Positions 29,668-39,335 are shown, numbered from the stretch's first letter. The stretch is 64,000 bases of DNA from Dolosigranulum savutiense (GCF_039830095.1 NZ_CP142435.1:868001-932000); one strand, 5' to 3'. The notes: a model not told the origin generated them from the letters alone. Translations and numbers: made by a program.

Positions 29668-31005
29668 CTAGAGCTGTTGTTTTATTTTTTGAATGTTATC
29701 TGTTATTTCAGGATCTTCATCGACTAGATTTTCGATTTTTTCGTGGGCATGAATAACGGTTGTATGATCTTTTCCTCCAAATTCTTTTCCGATCTTAGGG
29801 AGGGAATTATCCGTTAATTCACGTGAAATATACATAGCGATTTGACGCGGTAAGACAATGTGCTTATTGCGTTTTTTACCTTTCATTTCGGCTAAAGTAA
29901 TACCGTAATACTTACAAACAGTTTTTTGAATATCAGCAATGGTCAAGTTATCTTTTTTGTCAACTTTAGTCATACTACCGAGGGCGTCAGCAGCTAGACT
30001 AGTTGTTATATCACTCTGTTGGATAGCAGAATAGGCCTGAACACGCACTAAGGCGCCTTCTAATTCACGAATATTGGAATCAATTTGACCGGCAATATAA
30101 CTAAGCGTATCGTCAGGAATTTCCAGTCCTTCAGCTTTAGCTTTTTTGCGTAAAATAGCAATTCGCGTCTCTAAATCAGGTGGTGTAATATCAACAGATA
30201 GGCCCCAAGCAAAGCGAGAAACAAGCCGTTCTTGTAATTTTGGAATTTCATTCGGTAAGCGATCACTTGTTAAGACGATTTGCTTGCGTTTATCGTAGAG
30301 TTCATTAAAGGTATGAAAAAATTCTTCCTGCGTTCCTTCTTTGTCTGCAAAAAATTGAATATCATCAACTAATAAGAGATCAACATTACGGTATTCTTGC
30401 CGGAAACTCTCTTGCGTTCGGTCTTGAATAGAATTGATGTAGTCATTGGCAAAATTTTCGCTCGTGACATATTTGACATTTGCATTAGGATGAATTGATA
30501 AATGTTGGTGACCAATCGCATGCATTAAGTGGGTCTTTCCTAGCCCGACTCCTCCATAGAAAAAGAGTGGATTATAAATAGTACCCGGTTCTTCTGAAAC
30601 AACTAAAGCTGCTGCATGAGCCATCTGATTGCCCTTCCCAATTACAAATGTGTCGAATAAATACTTGTCATTTAAGCGACTAGATTTAAAAGGGTTTTTG
30701 ATAATCTCTTGCGACGGCGTATTTTTTTTGGTGATACGATCATCTTTTTTCGCTTGTTCATCTGTAGTAATGAATAGTGGTGTCATTTCACGCCCGTAGA
30801 ATTCATATAATATTTCAACCACTTTTGTTGCTAAGTTATTTTGCCAGTAATTTTTATGCAACTCGCCAGGAACTTCAATAGTAATACTATCCTGGCTGAT
30901 ATCAATTAGTGTGGCTGTTTCGATCCAAGTATCAAAGCTAACTTTTGTCAGTGGTTTTTCGAATGATTCTCGTAAAAAAGCCCATAATTTTTGTTTATCT
31001 TCCAC
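29668..31005 (-). CDS. dnaA: Chromosomal replication initiator DnaA
   Basis: This AAA+ protein binds DnaA boxes, melts the origin and loads helicase. Its 445 residues contain an N-terminal helicase-loader contact domain (about 1-80), Walker A ([15 protein letters not shown]), Walker B ([10 protein letters not shown]), sensor motifs and a C-terminal helix-turn-helix with the signature [11 protein letters not shown]. The GTG at 31005 ([10 protein letters not shown]) is chosen because AGGAGG lies 7 bases upstream; a GTG two codons earlier is too close, and a far ATG gives an odd extension. A DnaA box overlaps its promoter, implying autoregulation. Confidence 0.97.
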   Translation of the reverse strand: MEDKQKLWAFLRESFEKPLTKVSFDTWIETATLIDISQDSITIEVPGELHKNYWQNNLATKVVEILYEFYGREMTPLFITTDEQAKKDDRITKKNTPSQEIIKNPFKSSRLNDKYLFDTFVIGKGNQMAHAAALVVSEEPGTIYNPLFFYGGVGLGKTHLMHAIGHQHLSIHPNANVKYVTSENFANDYINSIQDRTQESFRQEYRNVDLLLVDDIQFFADKEGTQEEFFHTFNELYDKRKQIVLTSDRLPNEIPKLQERLVSRFAWGLSVDITPPDLETRIAILRKKAKAEGLEIPDDTLSYIAGQIDSNIRELEGALVRVQAYSAIQQSDITTSLAADALGSMTKVDKKDNLTIADIQKTVCKYYGITLAEMKGKKRNKHIVLPRQIAMYISRELTDNSLPKIGKEFGGKDHTTVIHAHEKIENLVDEDPEITDNIQKIKQQL

Positions 31006-31063
31006 GTACACGCCTCCTAGAGTAAAAATTTTCGTATATTTATTGTAACATGAAATAAAAAAG

Positions 31064-31354
31064 TTTTCCACAGAAAAAGTAATTGTTAATAAAAGTATTC
31101 AGTGATGAGGAAAATGTTATCCACAAGATAAAAATAAGGTGTGTATAACTTAGTTGAGAAAGAGACAATTAACAGGTTTTGTGGATAAGTCAAAAATATA
31201 AAATACTGATTTATCAGTACTAAGAGTTGTTATCCACAACTTAATTTATTTTTCCATAAGGATAGAATCACATCCTGTTTACTTGTGGATTAATCTATGA
31301 ATAGGTTGTTAATTTTAAAAATTACGGTATAATAATAAACAAGGTTGTGGATAA
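31064..31354. other. oriC: Origin of replication oriC (DnaA-box cluster upstream of dnaA)
   Basis: Seven DnaA-box-like 9-mers lie between dnaA and rpmH. They are TTTTCCACA (31064), TTATCCACA (31117), TGTGGATAA (31180), TTATCCACA (31230), TGTGGATTA (31284) and TGTGGATAA (31346), plus weaker ones, in both orientations. The 370-base gap is very AT-rich and contains no gene. Gene orientation flips here, supporting bidirectional initiation. The exact unwinding site is not determined. Confidence 0.88.
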
Positions 31355-31414
31355 TATTGTGTAGGAGTTAAACATACCAAAAGAAAATATTTTTAATTGG
31401 ATTAAAAAATAGGC

Positions 31415-31443
31415 TTGACAATTGTGCAATAGTTTTCTAAAAT
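31415..31443 (+). promoter_or_regulatory. Promoter of rpmH
   Basis: TTGACA (31415-31420) and TAAAAT (31438-31443) are separated by 17 bases, about 80 bases upstream of rpmH. Confidence 0.75.
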
Positions 31444-31524
31444 AATAGAGTCTGTTTATCTATAAAAATGTGATAGAAATAAACTACACAAACTTTTTAA
31501 GTGACGATTCAGGAGGTGTCAACT

Positions 31525-31665
31525 ATGTCTCAAGGACCAACATATAACCCAAGTAAACGTAGAGGGAAAAAGAATCACGGTTTCCGTAAACGTATGAAAA
31601 CTAAGAGCGGTCGTAAAATTTTAAAAAATCGACGTCGTAAAGGTAGAAAACGTTTAAGTTATTAA
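31525..31665 (+). CDS. rpmH: 50S ribosomal protein L34
   Basis: This is a very small, basic large-subunit ribosomal protein of 46 residues. It begins [20 protein letters not shown] and contains the L34 core [20 protein letters not shown] and the ending KGRKRLSY. The usual start MKRTYQP is replaced by MSQGPTYNP, two residues longer. AGGAGGTG lies 6 bases before the ATG. It starts the rpmH-rnpA-yidC-jag segment found at most Firmicute origins. Confidence 0.95.
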   Translation: MSQGPTYNPSKRRGKKNHGFRKRMKTKSGRKILKNRRRKGRKRLSY

Positions 31666-31699
31666 TTCGATATAAGTTTCATCATCGAATGAAACGAGC

Positions 31700-31746
31700 A
31701 GTAGGCGACGATTGCCCAATTATGGGGATTGTCGTCTATTTTTTAG
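31700..31746 (+). terminator. Hairpin terminator or attenuator between rpmH and rnpA
   Basis: TAGGCGACGATTGCCC pairs with GGGGATTGTCGTCTA, followed by a T run. It probably reduces transcription from the abundant rpmH message into rnpA. Confidence 0.8.
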
Positions 31747-31773
31747 TAGATATAAAGAGAGGATGCTTGTAAT

Positions 31774-32133
31774 GTGAAAAAGGCTTATCGGGTAAAATCT
31801 GAATCTGATTTTCAGTACGTATTTGATCAAGGCCGATCAGTAGCTAACCGACAATTTGTTATATATTGGTTAAAGAAACCTCAGCAGCCACATTTTCGCG
31901 TGGGCATCTCCGTTAGTAAGCGACTAGGTAATGCAGTGGTGCGCAATCAGGTAAAACGCAAAATAAGACAGGCGATCTTAGAATGTGATCAGACACAACG
32001 TCTTATTCATGAAGTTGATTTTATCGTGATTGCTAGACAACCCGCTGTAGCGATGAGTGTTGCTGAGTGCAAACAAAGTCTTTTACATGTGTTAAACTTA
32101 GCTCAATTAACAGTTCAACCAAAGAGAAATTGA
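31774..32133 (+). CDS. rnpA: Ribonuclease P protein component
   Basis: This is the protein cofactor of RNase P, which matures tRNA 5' ends. Its 119 residues begin MKKAYRVKSESDFQYVFDQG and contain the RNA-binding signature RVGISVSKRLGNAVVRNQVKRKIRQ. The start is a GTG at 31774. It lies 13 bases before yidC and is co-transcribed with it. Confidence 0.95.
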   Translation: MKKAYRVKSESDFQYVFDQGRSVANRQFVIYWLKKPQQPHFRVGISVSKRLGNAVVRNQVKRKIRQAILECDQTQRLIHEVDFIVIARQPAVAMSVAECKQSLLHVLNLAQLTVQPKRN

Positions 32134-32146
32134 AGAGAGGAAAACT

Positions 32147-33022
32147 ATGATACAGCGACTAAAACAATTAAAACAACATAAACGATGGCTATTGATGGTT
32201 AGTGTTGTAGGAGTAGCTATTATTTTGTCTGCTTGTGCTCGCGGAGGAGCGAACCATCAACCAATAGGACCAGATTATGATGGCTTGTGGGAAGGATTAA
32301 TTTGGTATTTCTCCCGATTTATTATTTGGTCATCTGACTTATTCGGCGGTAATTATGGTATTGGAATTATTATCATTACCTTGATTTCTCGAATTTTATT
32401 AATTCCACTGACAAATATGCAACAAAAAAATATGTCTCAAATGACAGAATTACAACCTGAAATTGAAGTGTTAAAAGAAAAATATTCTGCAACAGATTCA
32501 AAAACAAAAGAAAAATTACAAGAAGAAACACAAAAATTATACGATGAACACGGTGTTAACCCATTAATGGGTTGTTTACCTATGCTGATTCAGATGCCGA
32601 TTTTTATTGCGGTGTACTCTGCAGTTAGTCGAACACCAGAATTAGCAACGGGCTCTTTCTTATGGGTGAACTTAGGACAACCTGATCCATACTACATTTT
32701 ACCGCTGTTAGCTGGATTATTTATGTTTGCGAATACCTACTTAATGCAGATGGGCCGAGATAATTCTGGAATGGGTGGCAAAGTAATGAGCATTGTTATG
32801 CCCGCCTTTATTATTCTTATTACTGTGAACTTATCGAGTGGACTAGCGTTATATTTCGTAGCATCTAATATTTTTGCGGTAATTCAAACATTAGTCTTTA
32901 ACAATCCATTTAAAAAACGCCGTGAAGCAAAAGAAGAAGCAGAGCGAAAAGCGGCAGAAGAACAACGTCGCAAACGAGCAATCAAAAAAGCGAAAAAATA
33001 TGGACGAAATATTAAAAAATAG
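32147..33022 (+). CDS. yidC: Membrane protein insertase YidC/OxaA (lipoprotein type)
   Basis: This protein inserts and folds membrane proteins, alone or with Sec. Its 291 residues start with a lipoprotein signal with lipobox ILSAC (Cys30). Five core transmembrane helices include the hydrophilic groove region (YGIGIIIITLISRILLIPL, with the conserved Arg) and NPLMGCLPMLIQMPIFIAVY. The tail is rich in Arg/Lys. It follows rnpA and precedes jag, as usual. Confidence 0.96.
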   Translation: MIQRLKQLKQHKRWLLMVSVVGVAIILSACARGGANHQPIGPDYDGLWEGLIWYFSRFIIWSSDLFGGNYGIGIIIITLISRILLIPLTNMQQKNMSQMTELQPEIEVLKEKYSATDSKTKEKLQEETQKLYDEHGVNPLMGCLPMLIQMPIFIAVYSAVSRTPELATGSFLWVNLGQPDPYYILPLLAGLFMFANTYLMQMGRDNSGMGGKVMSIVMPAFIILITVNLSSGLALYFVASNIFAVIQTLVFNNPFKKRREAKEEAERKAAEEQRRKRAIKKAKKYGRNIKK

Positions 33023-33046
33023 CTATAACTAAAGGAGGATAAAATC

Positions 33047-33943
33047 ATGGATAAATATGTTGCACAAGGAGCAACCACTCAAGCGGCCATTGAAGAAGGT
33101 TTGCAGAAATTAGGTATTTCTCGCGAAGAAGCTATTATTGATATACAGTCAGAAGGGCGAAAAGGTTTCTTAGGTATTGGTCAAAAAGATGCTATTGTAA
33201 CTGTTCGGCGCAAAGAGTCTAATAAATTTAATCAAGTACTGGCAGAAGCAACCGATTTGTCGATGGATAAGTCAGTAAAAGAGGTCCCTACAAACGAATC
33301 ATTATCAGCGACAGTATCGACAGAGGCCATGGATGAGCCTATTCAGTCAGAAGATGAGAGCCTCTCTGAGAAGACAGAAGCGACAAATGAGGAGCATGAG
33401 AAGGCAGCTCCTGAGTCTGCTGAAGTTGTGGAAGTAGCTAATGAAGACACAGCATATGATGAGGATGATCCAGAAGAAAATCAGGAGGATCAAGAAGCTA
33501 TCCAACATGTACATGATTATCTGAAGCGCGTTATTCAAGCAATGGGAATTGATGATGCGACTGTTGAATTAAGTCAAGATAGTGAACAAGTTTTGTTTGA
33601 TATTACGACGGAAGATGCTGGGTTAGTGATTGGCCGTCACGGGAAAGTATTGAATGGTCTACAACGTCTTGCTCAAATTCAATTGCATCAACATGCGGAT
33701 AATAAATTATATGTGCGAGTAGATGCAGAAAATTACCGTAGTCGTCGTCGTGGAACCGTTCAGCACTTAGCCGAAAAAACAGCTAATAAAGTAAAACAAA
33801 CTAATCAGCCGGTTATTTTAGAGCCTATGCCAGCGCATGAACGCAAACAAATCCATCGTTATCTCCATCATCATTCAGGTGTGAAAACTCATTCAGAAGG
33901 AAAAGAACCGAACCGCTATTTAGTTGTAGAGCCGACAAAATAA
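33047..33943 (+). CDS. jag: RNA-binding protein Jag/KhpB (Jag_N, KH, R3H)
   Basis: This RNA-binding protein with KhpA affects cell elongation and division in streptococci. The 298-residue protein has an N-terminal Jag_N domain (about 1-52, KGFLGIGQKDAIV), an acidic low-complexity linker (about 75-150, rich in Glu/Asp), a KH domain with the GRHGKVLNGLQ loop, and a C-terminal R3H domain (MPAHERKQIHRYL). The linker is longer than in Bacillus. AAGGAGG precedes the ATG; a terminator follows. Confidence 0.94.
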   Translation: MDKYVAQGATTQAAIEEGLQKLGISREEAIIDIQSEGRKGFLGIGQKDAIVTVRRKESNKFNQVLAEATDLSMDKSVKEVPTNESLSATVSTEAMDEPIQSEDESLSEKTEATNEEHEKAAPESAEVVEVANEDTAYDEDDPEENQEDQEAIQHVHDYLKRVIQAMGIDDATVELSQDSEQVLFDITTEDAGLVIGRHGKVLNGLQRLAQIQLHQHADNKLYVRVDAENYRSRRRGTVQHLAEKTANKVKQTNQPVILEPMPAHERKQIHRYLHHHSGVKTHSEGKEPNRYLVVEPTK

Positions 33944-33951
33944 TTATGAAT

Positions 33952-33993
33952 AAGAGTGCCACTGTTTATCTTTTATCTGTGGCGCTCTTTTTT
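33952..33993 (+). terminator. Terminator after jag
   Basis: AAGAGTGCCAC pairs with GTGGCGCTCTT, followed by a T run. It ends the rpmH-jag segment. Confidence 0.88.
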
Positions 33994-34016
33994 AAATAAA
34001 CTGGGAGGAAACTAAC

Positions 34017-35300
34017 ATGGACTTTGCCGATGTTATTGGATTAATCAATACAAATCGAGGAAATGGAAAAAAGAAAAATTTGGATCGGATGAAACAATTG
34101 TTGATTGAACTTGATCATCCAGAACAAAACTTGCCTTGTATTCATGTTGCAGGAACGAATGGAAAAGGTTCTATTTGTGCATATATATCACAAATTTTGC
34201 AAGAAGCTGGTTATCGTGTAGGGGTATTTACAAGTCCACATTTAGAACGAATTAATGAACGGATTCAAATCAATGGACAACAGATTTTGACGGATGATTT
34301 GATTCATTTGACAGAAACAATTCAACCTATTGTAGCTCGATTAGAAGTTGACCGAGGTGAAAAATTTTATTCATTTGAGATTTTGACGGCAATTGCCTTA
34401 CTATACTTCCAGCAACAGCAACCAGATATTGTGATTTTAGAGACAGGCGTTGGAGGGCGAATTGATGCAACTAATGTGATTGCTATGCCATTAGTGTCAG
34501 TTATTGGATCAATTGGACATGATCATATGCATGTGTTAGGTACAGATTTGACAGCTATTGCCCAACATAAAGCCGGCATTATAAAATCCAATTGTCCAGC
34601 TATTATTTATCCTGTCCAAGAAGAAATACGGTATATATTTGCAGATGTGTCAAATGAATTAGATGCTCCTTTGACTCAATTGGACAAAAATCAAGTCACT
34701 ATTAAAGCATCAACATACGGCCAACAAGTATTTGATTATAAAGATTGGTCAGATTTAACGATTCAACTCTCTGGCATTCATCAAGTGTATAATGCGATGG
34801 TTGCTGTTGAAACGGTCCATGTTTTAAACCGGCAAGGATACGCTATTTCAACGGCTCAAATTTATGAAGGATTATCTAGAACAAAATGGTCAGGACGAAT
34901 GGAGCAGTTAAGCGAACAACCATTTGTCTTAGTGGATGGGGCCCATAATGAAGAAGGGGTTACGATGTTAAGCAAATCATTGGAACAGATTGCCCCCAAT
35001 AAAAAATGGACATTATTCGTTGGAATGATGGCAGACCGTAATTATATGATGATTTCTGATCAAATGGGACACATTGCCGGTAAATGTTATGTGCTATCAC
35101 CAGATAGTGAACGGGGCTTTGATCCGGAACAGGTGGCGGATCACTTAACTGAGAGCGGTACACCAACAACCGTTATCTCTAATGTTCAAGCTATTAAGCA
35201 ATATATCGACACAGAAGCAACGGATGATGAACATATTGTTATCTTTGGGTCACTTTATCTGGTAGGGGATATATTAACACTGTATAAAAAAACATTATAA
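34017..35300 (+). CDS. folC: Folylpolyglutamate/dihydrofolate synthase
   Basis: This ATP-dependent ligase adds glutamate to folates (and dihydropteroate in bifunctional forms). Its 427 residues contain the Mur-ligase-like P-loop HVAGTNGKGSICAY near residue 43, FTSPHLERINERI, ILETGVGGRIDATN and a C-terminal VDGAHNEEG. GGGAGGAAA precedes the ATG. The usual mnmE/mnmG partners of this origin region are not present in this window. Confidence 0.95.
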   Translation: MDFADVIGLINTNRGNGKKKNLDRMKQLLIELDHPEQNLPCIHVAGTNGKGSICAYISQILQEAGYRVGVFTSPHLERINERIQINGQQILTDDLIHLTETIQPIVARLEVDRGEKFYSFEILTAIALLYFQQQQPDIVILETGVGGRIDATNVIAMPLVSVIGSIGHDHMHVLGTDLTAIAQHKAGIIKSNCPAIIYPVQEEIRYIFADVSNELDAPLTQLDKNQVTIKASTYGQQVFDYKDWSDLTIQLSGIHQVYNAMVAVETVHVLNRQGYAISTAQIYEGLSRTKWSGRMEQLSEQPFVLVDGAHNEEGVTMLSKSLEQIAPNKKWTLFVGMMADRNYMMISDQMGHIAGKCYVLSPDSERGFDPEQVADHLTESGTPTTVISNVQAIKQYIDTEATDDEHIVIFGSLYLVGDILTLYKKTL

Positions 35301-35349
35301 CAACAAAATAATAATGTATTGCTTTTCGTTTGAGTTTTATTTATGCTTA

Positions 35350-35365
35350 ATGTAAGCGATGTAAT
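35350..35365 (+). promoter_or_regulatory. Candidate cre (CcpA) site upstream of treP
   Basis: ATGTAAGCGATGTAAT fits the consensus WTGNAANCGNWNNCAW except at the C. It shares ATGTAAGCGAT with the candidate before lctO. The rest of the gap 35301-35486 holds only AT-rich promoter-like sequence. CcpA control of trehalose use is common in Firmicutes. Confidence 0.5.
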
Positions 35366-35486
35366 AATCAGGAGAACAAGTTTATAATTTGCTAATCATA
35401 CTATATGAATAGTTTAAGCAATGAATATTCCAATACCTAGCAATAATAACGGTTCTCTCATATAAAAATTATAAGGAGGAAAGAAT

Positions 35487-36995
35487 ATGTCGAACTTTAA
35501 GCAAGATGCGCAATCCCTTTTAAAGTTGGTCGGTGGTAAGGACAATATCCAAGCAGTGACACACTGCGCAACACGAATGCGCTTCGTGTTAGTTGATCCT
35601 AGTAAAGCGGATAAGAATCAAATAGAAGAATTGGAATCCGTCAAGGGATCATTCACACAAGCGGGACAGTTCCAGGTCATTATTGGTAACCGTGTGTCAG
35701 ACTTTTTTAATGAATTTCAAGCGGTTTCCGGTATTGAAGGAACGTCTAAAGATAGCGTGAAAAGTGCGGGGAAAGGCAATATGAATTGGCTGCAACAATT
35801 AATGGCCAATTTAGCTGAAATTTTTTCACCACTTATACCAGCCATTATTATCGGAGGGCTAATCCTTGGCTTTAGAAACGTACTGGAAGGTGTTCAAATT
35901 CAAGCATTAGGGCAAGCAATAGCAGATGGAGCACCAGCTTTTACAGAATCAGGCGAGCCGATTTATAACACCATTGTTGAAGTGTCCCCATTCTGGAATG
36001 GAGTGAATCATTTCTTATGGTTACCGGGAGAAGCGATTTTTCACTTCTTGCCGGTTGGAATTACATGGGCTGTTACGCGTAAAATGGGGACTACTCAAAT
36101 TTTAGGAATTGTCTTGGGAATTACGTTAGTATCACCGCAACTTTTAAATGCATACGGTGTGGAGGAAATTTTAGCTGGTGATGTACAACAATGGGACTTT
36201 GGCTTCTTTCAACTTGATATGATTGGCTACCAAGCACAAGTTATTCCAGCAATGATGGCTGGATTTACGCTGGTTTATTTAGAGAGGTTCTTCCGTAAGA
36301 TTACGCCAGAAGCTATTTCGATGATCGTCGTGCCATTCTTTGCCTTAGTGCCCACAATTTTTATTGCCCATGCTGTGATTGGTCCCATTGGTTGGCAGCT
36401 TGGTAAGTGGTTAGCGGACGGGGTACAGTGGGGTCTTAGCGGTTCCTTGAATTGGTTATTTGGCTTCATCTTCGGTGGATTGTATGCACCGTTCGTCGTT
36501 ACAGGTCTACACCACATGACGAATGCTATTGACTTACAATTGGTTGCTGAGTACAATCAGACAATTTTATGGCCGATGATTGCTTTCTCCAATATTGCAC
36601 AAGGATCAGCGGTATTAGCTATTTGGTGGAAGAACCGTCATGATGAAAAAGAAAGTGCTGTGTCATTACCAGCTGCAATTTCAGCTTATTTAGGCGTGAC
36701 TGAACCGGCTTTGTTTGGAATTAATATTAAATACGTCTACCCACTTGTGGCGGGTATGATTGGATCAGCGTTTGCAGGAATGTACTCGGTAGCGACAAGC
36801 ACCGCAGCGTATACGATTGGTGTCGGCGGATTGCCTGGGATTCTATCTGCAACCAATAGTTCTTACTTGAATTTCGGTATTGCAATGGCAATTGCCTTCT
36901 TTGTACCATTCGTGCTAGTCTTTATCTTCGAGAAGTATAATGTCTTAACCGATCAGAAACTAGAAGGACTACCGATTCCAAAATTAGGAAGTTAA
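35487..36995 (+). CDS. treP: PTS trehalose-type permease EIIBC
   Basis: This membrane permease imports and phosphorylates trehalose to trehalose-6-phosphate. Its 502 residues contain an N-terminal EIIB domain with the phospho-cysteine Cys27 (AVTHCATRMRFVL), then an EIIC domain with about ten helices and a TGLHHMTNAIDLQL-type substrate region. There is no EIIA domain, so a separate EIIA is required; the free EIIA at 1848 is a candidate. It is followed by the phosphotrehalase gene, fixing trehalose as the likely sugar, although sucrose permeases are close relatives. AAGGAGG precedes the ATG. Confidence 0.9.
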   Translation: MSNFKQDAQSLLKLVGGKDNIQAVTHCATRMRFVLVDPSKADKNQIEELESVKGSFTQAGQFQVIIGNRVSDFFNEFQAVSGIEGTSKDSVKSAGKGNMNWLQQLMANLAEIFSPLIPAIIIGGLILGFRNVLEGVQIQALGQAIADGAPAFTESGEPIYNTIVEVSPFWNGVNHFLWLPGEAIFHFLPVGITWAVTRKMGTTQILGIVLGITLVSPQLLNAYGVEEILAGDVQQWDFGFFQLDMIGYQAQVIPAMMAGFTLVYLERFFRKITPEAISMIVVPFFALVPTIFIAHAVIGPIGWQLGKWLADGVQWGLSGSLNWLFGFIFGGLYAPFVVTGLHHMTNAIDLQLVAEYNQTILWPMIAFSNIAQGSAVLAIWWKNRHDEKESAVSLPAAISAYLGVTEPALFGINIKYVYPLVAGMIGSAFAGMYSVATSTAAYTIGVGGLPGILSATNSSYLNFGIAMAIAFFVPFVLVFIFEKYNVLTDQKLEGLPIPKLGS

Positions 36996-37010
36996 GCAGA
37001 AATAGATAAT

Positions 37011-37056
37011 AAAAAGTTCCATGATAAGCATCAAAAGGTTATCATGGAACTTTTTA
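37011..37056 (+). terminator. Internal terminator-like hairpin between treP and treC
   Basis: AAAAAGTTCCATGATAA (37011-37027) is a perfect 17-base inverted repeat of 37039-37055, ending in a T run directly before the treC ribosome binding site. It probably lowers treC expression relative to treP, or acts as a regulated attenuator. Confidence 0.75.
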
Positions 37057-37073
37057 GGAGAAAGGATGATACC

Positions 37074-38729
37074 ATGGGAAAAAATTTTCATGATAAAGTT
37101 GTTTATCAAGTCTATCCTAAGTCTTGGAAGGATACAACTGGAACAGGAATGGGTGATCTACAAGGGGTTATTGAAAAGTTACCGTATTTAGCTGATTTAG
37201 GTATTGATTTGTTGTGGTTAAATCCCTTTTATAAATCACCTCAGAATGATAATGGCTATGATATTGCAGATTATCAATCAATTGATCCAATGTATGGGGA
37301 TTTTGACACCTTTGACAAACTTGTCCAAGAAGCGTCTAAATATAATATTGGCTTAATGCTCGATATGGTGTTGAATCATGTTTCAACAGAGCATGAGTGG
37401 TTCCAACGAGCACTTAACGGCGAAGAACAGTATCAAGATTACTTCATTTTGCGTCAAGCGCAATCAGATGGAAGCTTACCGACAAATTGGGAGTCAAAAT
37501 TTGGTGGACCCGCTTGGAATCAATTGGGAGATAGCGACTATTATTATCTTTGTTTGTATGACAAGACTCAAGCTGATTTGAACTGGCATAATCCAGAGGT
37601 AAGAGAAGCATTATATGATGTGGTTAATTTTTGGATTGACAAAGGAGTTAAAGGTTTTCGCTTCGATGTACTCAATGTTATTGGTAAAAGTCAAGATCTA
37701 AAAGATGCTGCTGATGGTGTGGGGAAAAAAGAATATACAGATACGCCGATTGTTCATGAGTGGGTGCGAGAGCTGAATAAACGTACCTTTGGCCCATATG
37801 ATGATATCATAACAGTTGGTGAGATGAGTTCGACGAATGTATCCAATAGTGTCCAATATTCCCATTCTGAGTCAAATGAATTGGACATGGTTTTCAGCTT
37901 TCATCATCTAAAAGTTGACTATAAAGAGGGAAGTAAATGGACCTTGATGGACTTTGATTTTGATGAATTGAAGCGTTTATTAGATCATTGGCAAACAGGA
38001 ATGCAGGCAGGCAATGGATGGAATGCTTTATTTTGGAACAATCATGATCAACCACGATCTAATAGTCGCTTCGCTGATCCAGTTAATTATCCGTACGAAT
38101 CAGCAACGATGCTAGCAACAACGATTCATTTATTACGTGGAACACCTTATATTTATCAAGGAGAAGAGATTGGTATGACCAATCCAAATTATGAGTCGAT
38201 TGATCAATATGATGATGTAGAAACACATAATGCATATAGAACGCTTTTGGCACAAGGGATGAATAATTCAGAAGCGTTGGCCATTATTCAAGTAAAATCG
38301 CGTGATAATAGTCGTACACCAATGCAGTGGACTAGTGAGGACCAAGCTGGCTTCACGACAGGTCAACCTTGGCTAGAAGTTGCTTCTAATTATAAATATA
38401 TCAATACAAATGTGACTGATCCGAGTCAGCATATCAGGGATTATTATAAGCAGTTGATTCGATTACGGAAAGATTATGCGGTGATATCAGAGGGAACATA
38501 TCGCAGCATTCACTTGGATCATACCAATGTTTACAGTTATATACGTGAATATAACAATCAGCAACTACTAGTAGTTAATAATTTTTATGGAAAGCAGACA
38601 GCTATTGATGTACCGGAAGATTTTTTGAAAAAAGATGCACGAGTACTGATCGGTAATTATGACCAACATGCGCTAGAGCAACAACTTATACTCCAACCTT
38701 ATGAATCAATTGCTTTTTTGTTAGAATAG
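37074..38729 (+). CDS. treC: Alpha,alpha-phosphotrehalase (trehalose-6-phosphate hydrolase)
   Basis: This cytoplasmic GH13 enzyme splits trehalose-6-phosphate into glucose and glucose-6-phosphate. Its 551 residues contain VVYQVYPKSWKDTTGTGMGD, the nucleophile region GFRFDVLN, the acid/base VGEMSST and NNHDQPRSNSRF. The ATG at 37074 (MGKNFHDK) is preferred, since an earlier ATG would place the start inside the hairpin. It is the second gene of the trehalose operon. No treR repressor is encoded beside it. Confidence 0.93.
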   Translation: MGKNFHDKVVYQVYPKSWKDTTGTGMGDLQGVIEKLPYLADLGIDLLWLNPFYKSPQNDNGYDIADYQSIDPMYGDFDTFDKLVQEASKYNIGLMLDMVLNHVSTEHEWFQRALNGEEQYQDYFILRQAQSDGSLPTNWESKFGGPAWNQLGDSDYYYLCLYDKTQADLNWHNPEVREALYDVVNFWIDKGVKGFRFDVLNVIGKSQDLKDAADGVGKKEYTDTPIVHEWVRELNKRTFGPYDDIITVGEMSSTNVSNSVQYSHSESNELDMVFSFHHLKVDYKEGSKWTLMDFDFDELKRLLDHWQTGMQAGNGWNALFWNNHDQPRSNSRFADPVNYPYESATMLATTIHLLRGTPYIYQGEEIGMTNPNYESIDQYDDVETHNAYRTLLAQGMNNSEALAIIQVKSRDNSRTPMQWTSEDQAGFTTGQPWLEVASNYKYINTNVTDPSQHIRDYYKQLIRLRKDYAVISEGTYRSIHLDHTNVYSYIREYNNQQLLVVNNFYGKQTAIDVPEDFLKKDARVLIGNYDQHALEQQLILQPYESIAFLLE

Positions 38730-38736
38730 AGCAAAA

Positions 38737-38767
38737 AAAGAACGCTATGTACTTAGTAGCGTTCTTT
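38737..38767. terminator. Terminator between treC and bioY
   Basis: AAAGAACGCTA pairs with TAGCGTTCTTT across 9 bases. T-rich on both strands, it serves both converging genes. Confidence 0.88.
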
Positions 38768-38774
38768 CACTAAT

Positions 38775-39335
38775 TTATATGTTTTTGAAGCGAGTATGAC
38801 GGATAAGTCGGTCATAAACAATACCGGCAAGGATAGCTTTTAGAATATCGAGTGGTAAGAAAGATGAAACGTTGGCAATAATCAGACTGATAAGTGTCGT
38901 AGAACCGCCTGATTCAGCAATGACATTAAAAATGAAATATTGATAAAGAATTCCAATCGTATATAAAATAAGAATAGCCACAATCATGTGTAAAATCATT
39001 GTTAATAGAGAGGGACGTTTCTGTGCGACCTTCCCAATGTATAAAGCGATGATAAGTGAACCAAGAAGGAAACCAAATGAAGGAGAAAGAACAGCTTGAA
39101 AGCCACCAGTTCCTCCCGCAAATACAGGAATACCAATCAATCCAATTAATACATAAAGAGCTAGGCTTAAAAATCCACGATAAGCTTTAAGTAATGCAGG
39201 AATAAGTAGCCAGAAAAAGACTTGTAATGTAATGGGAATACCGATACCAACGGGAATAGCGACCAATGATGCTACGCAAAGCATAGCTGTTAGTACGGAA
39301 ATATAGACTAAATCCTTTGTTGTTAGAGTTCTCAT
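38775..39335 (-). CDS. bioY: Biotin transporter BioY (S component)
   Basis: This membrane substrate-binding component of an ECF biotin transporter has 186 residues and six hydrophobic helices. Family motifs are LQVFFWLLIPALLKAYRGFL, IPVFAGGTGGFQAVLSPSFGFLLG and a C-terminal FLPLDILKAILAGIVYDRL. No energising module (ecfAT) is adjacent, so it should use the cell's shared one. AAAAGGAGA precedes the ATG. Confidence 0.93.
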   Translation of the reverse strand: MRTLTTKDLVYISVLTAMLCVASLVAIPVGIGIPITLQVFFWLLIPALLKAYRGFLSLALYVLIGLIGIPVFAGGTGGFQAVLSPSFGFLLGSLIIALYIGKVAQKRPSLLTMILHMIVAILILYTIGILYQYFIFNVIAESGGSTTLISLIIANVSSFLPLDILKAILAGIVYDRLIRHTRFKNI

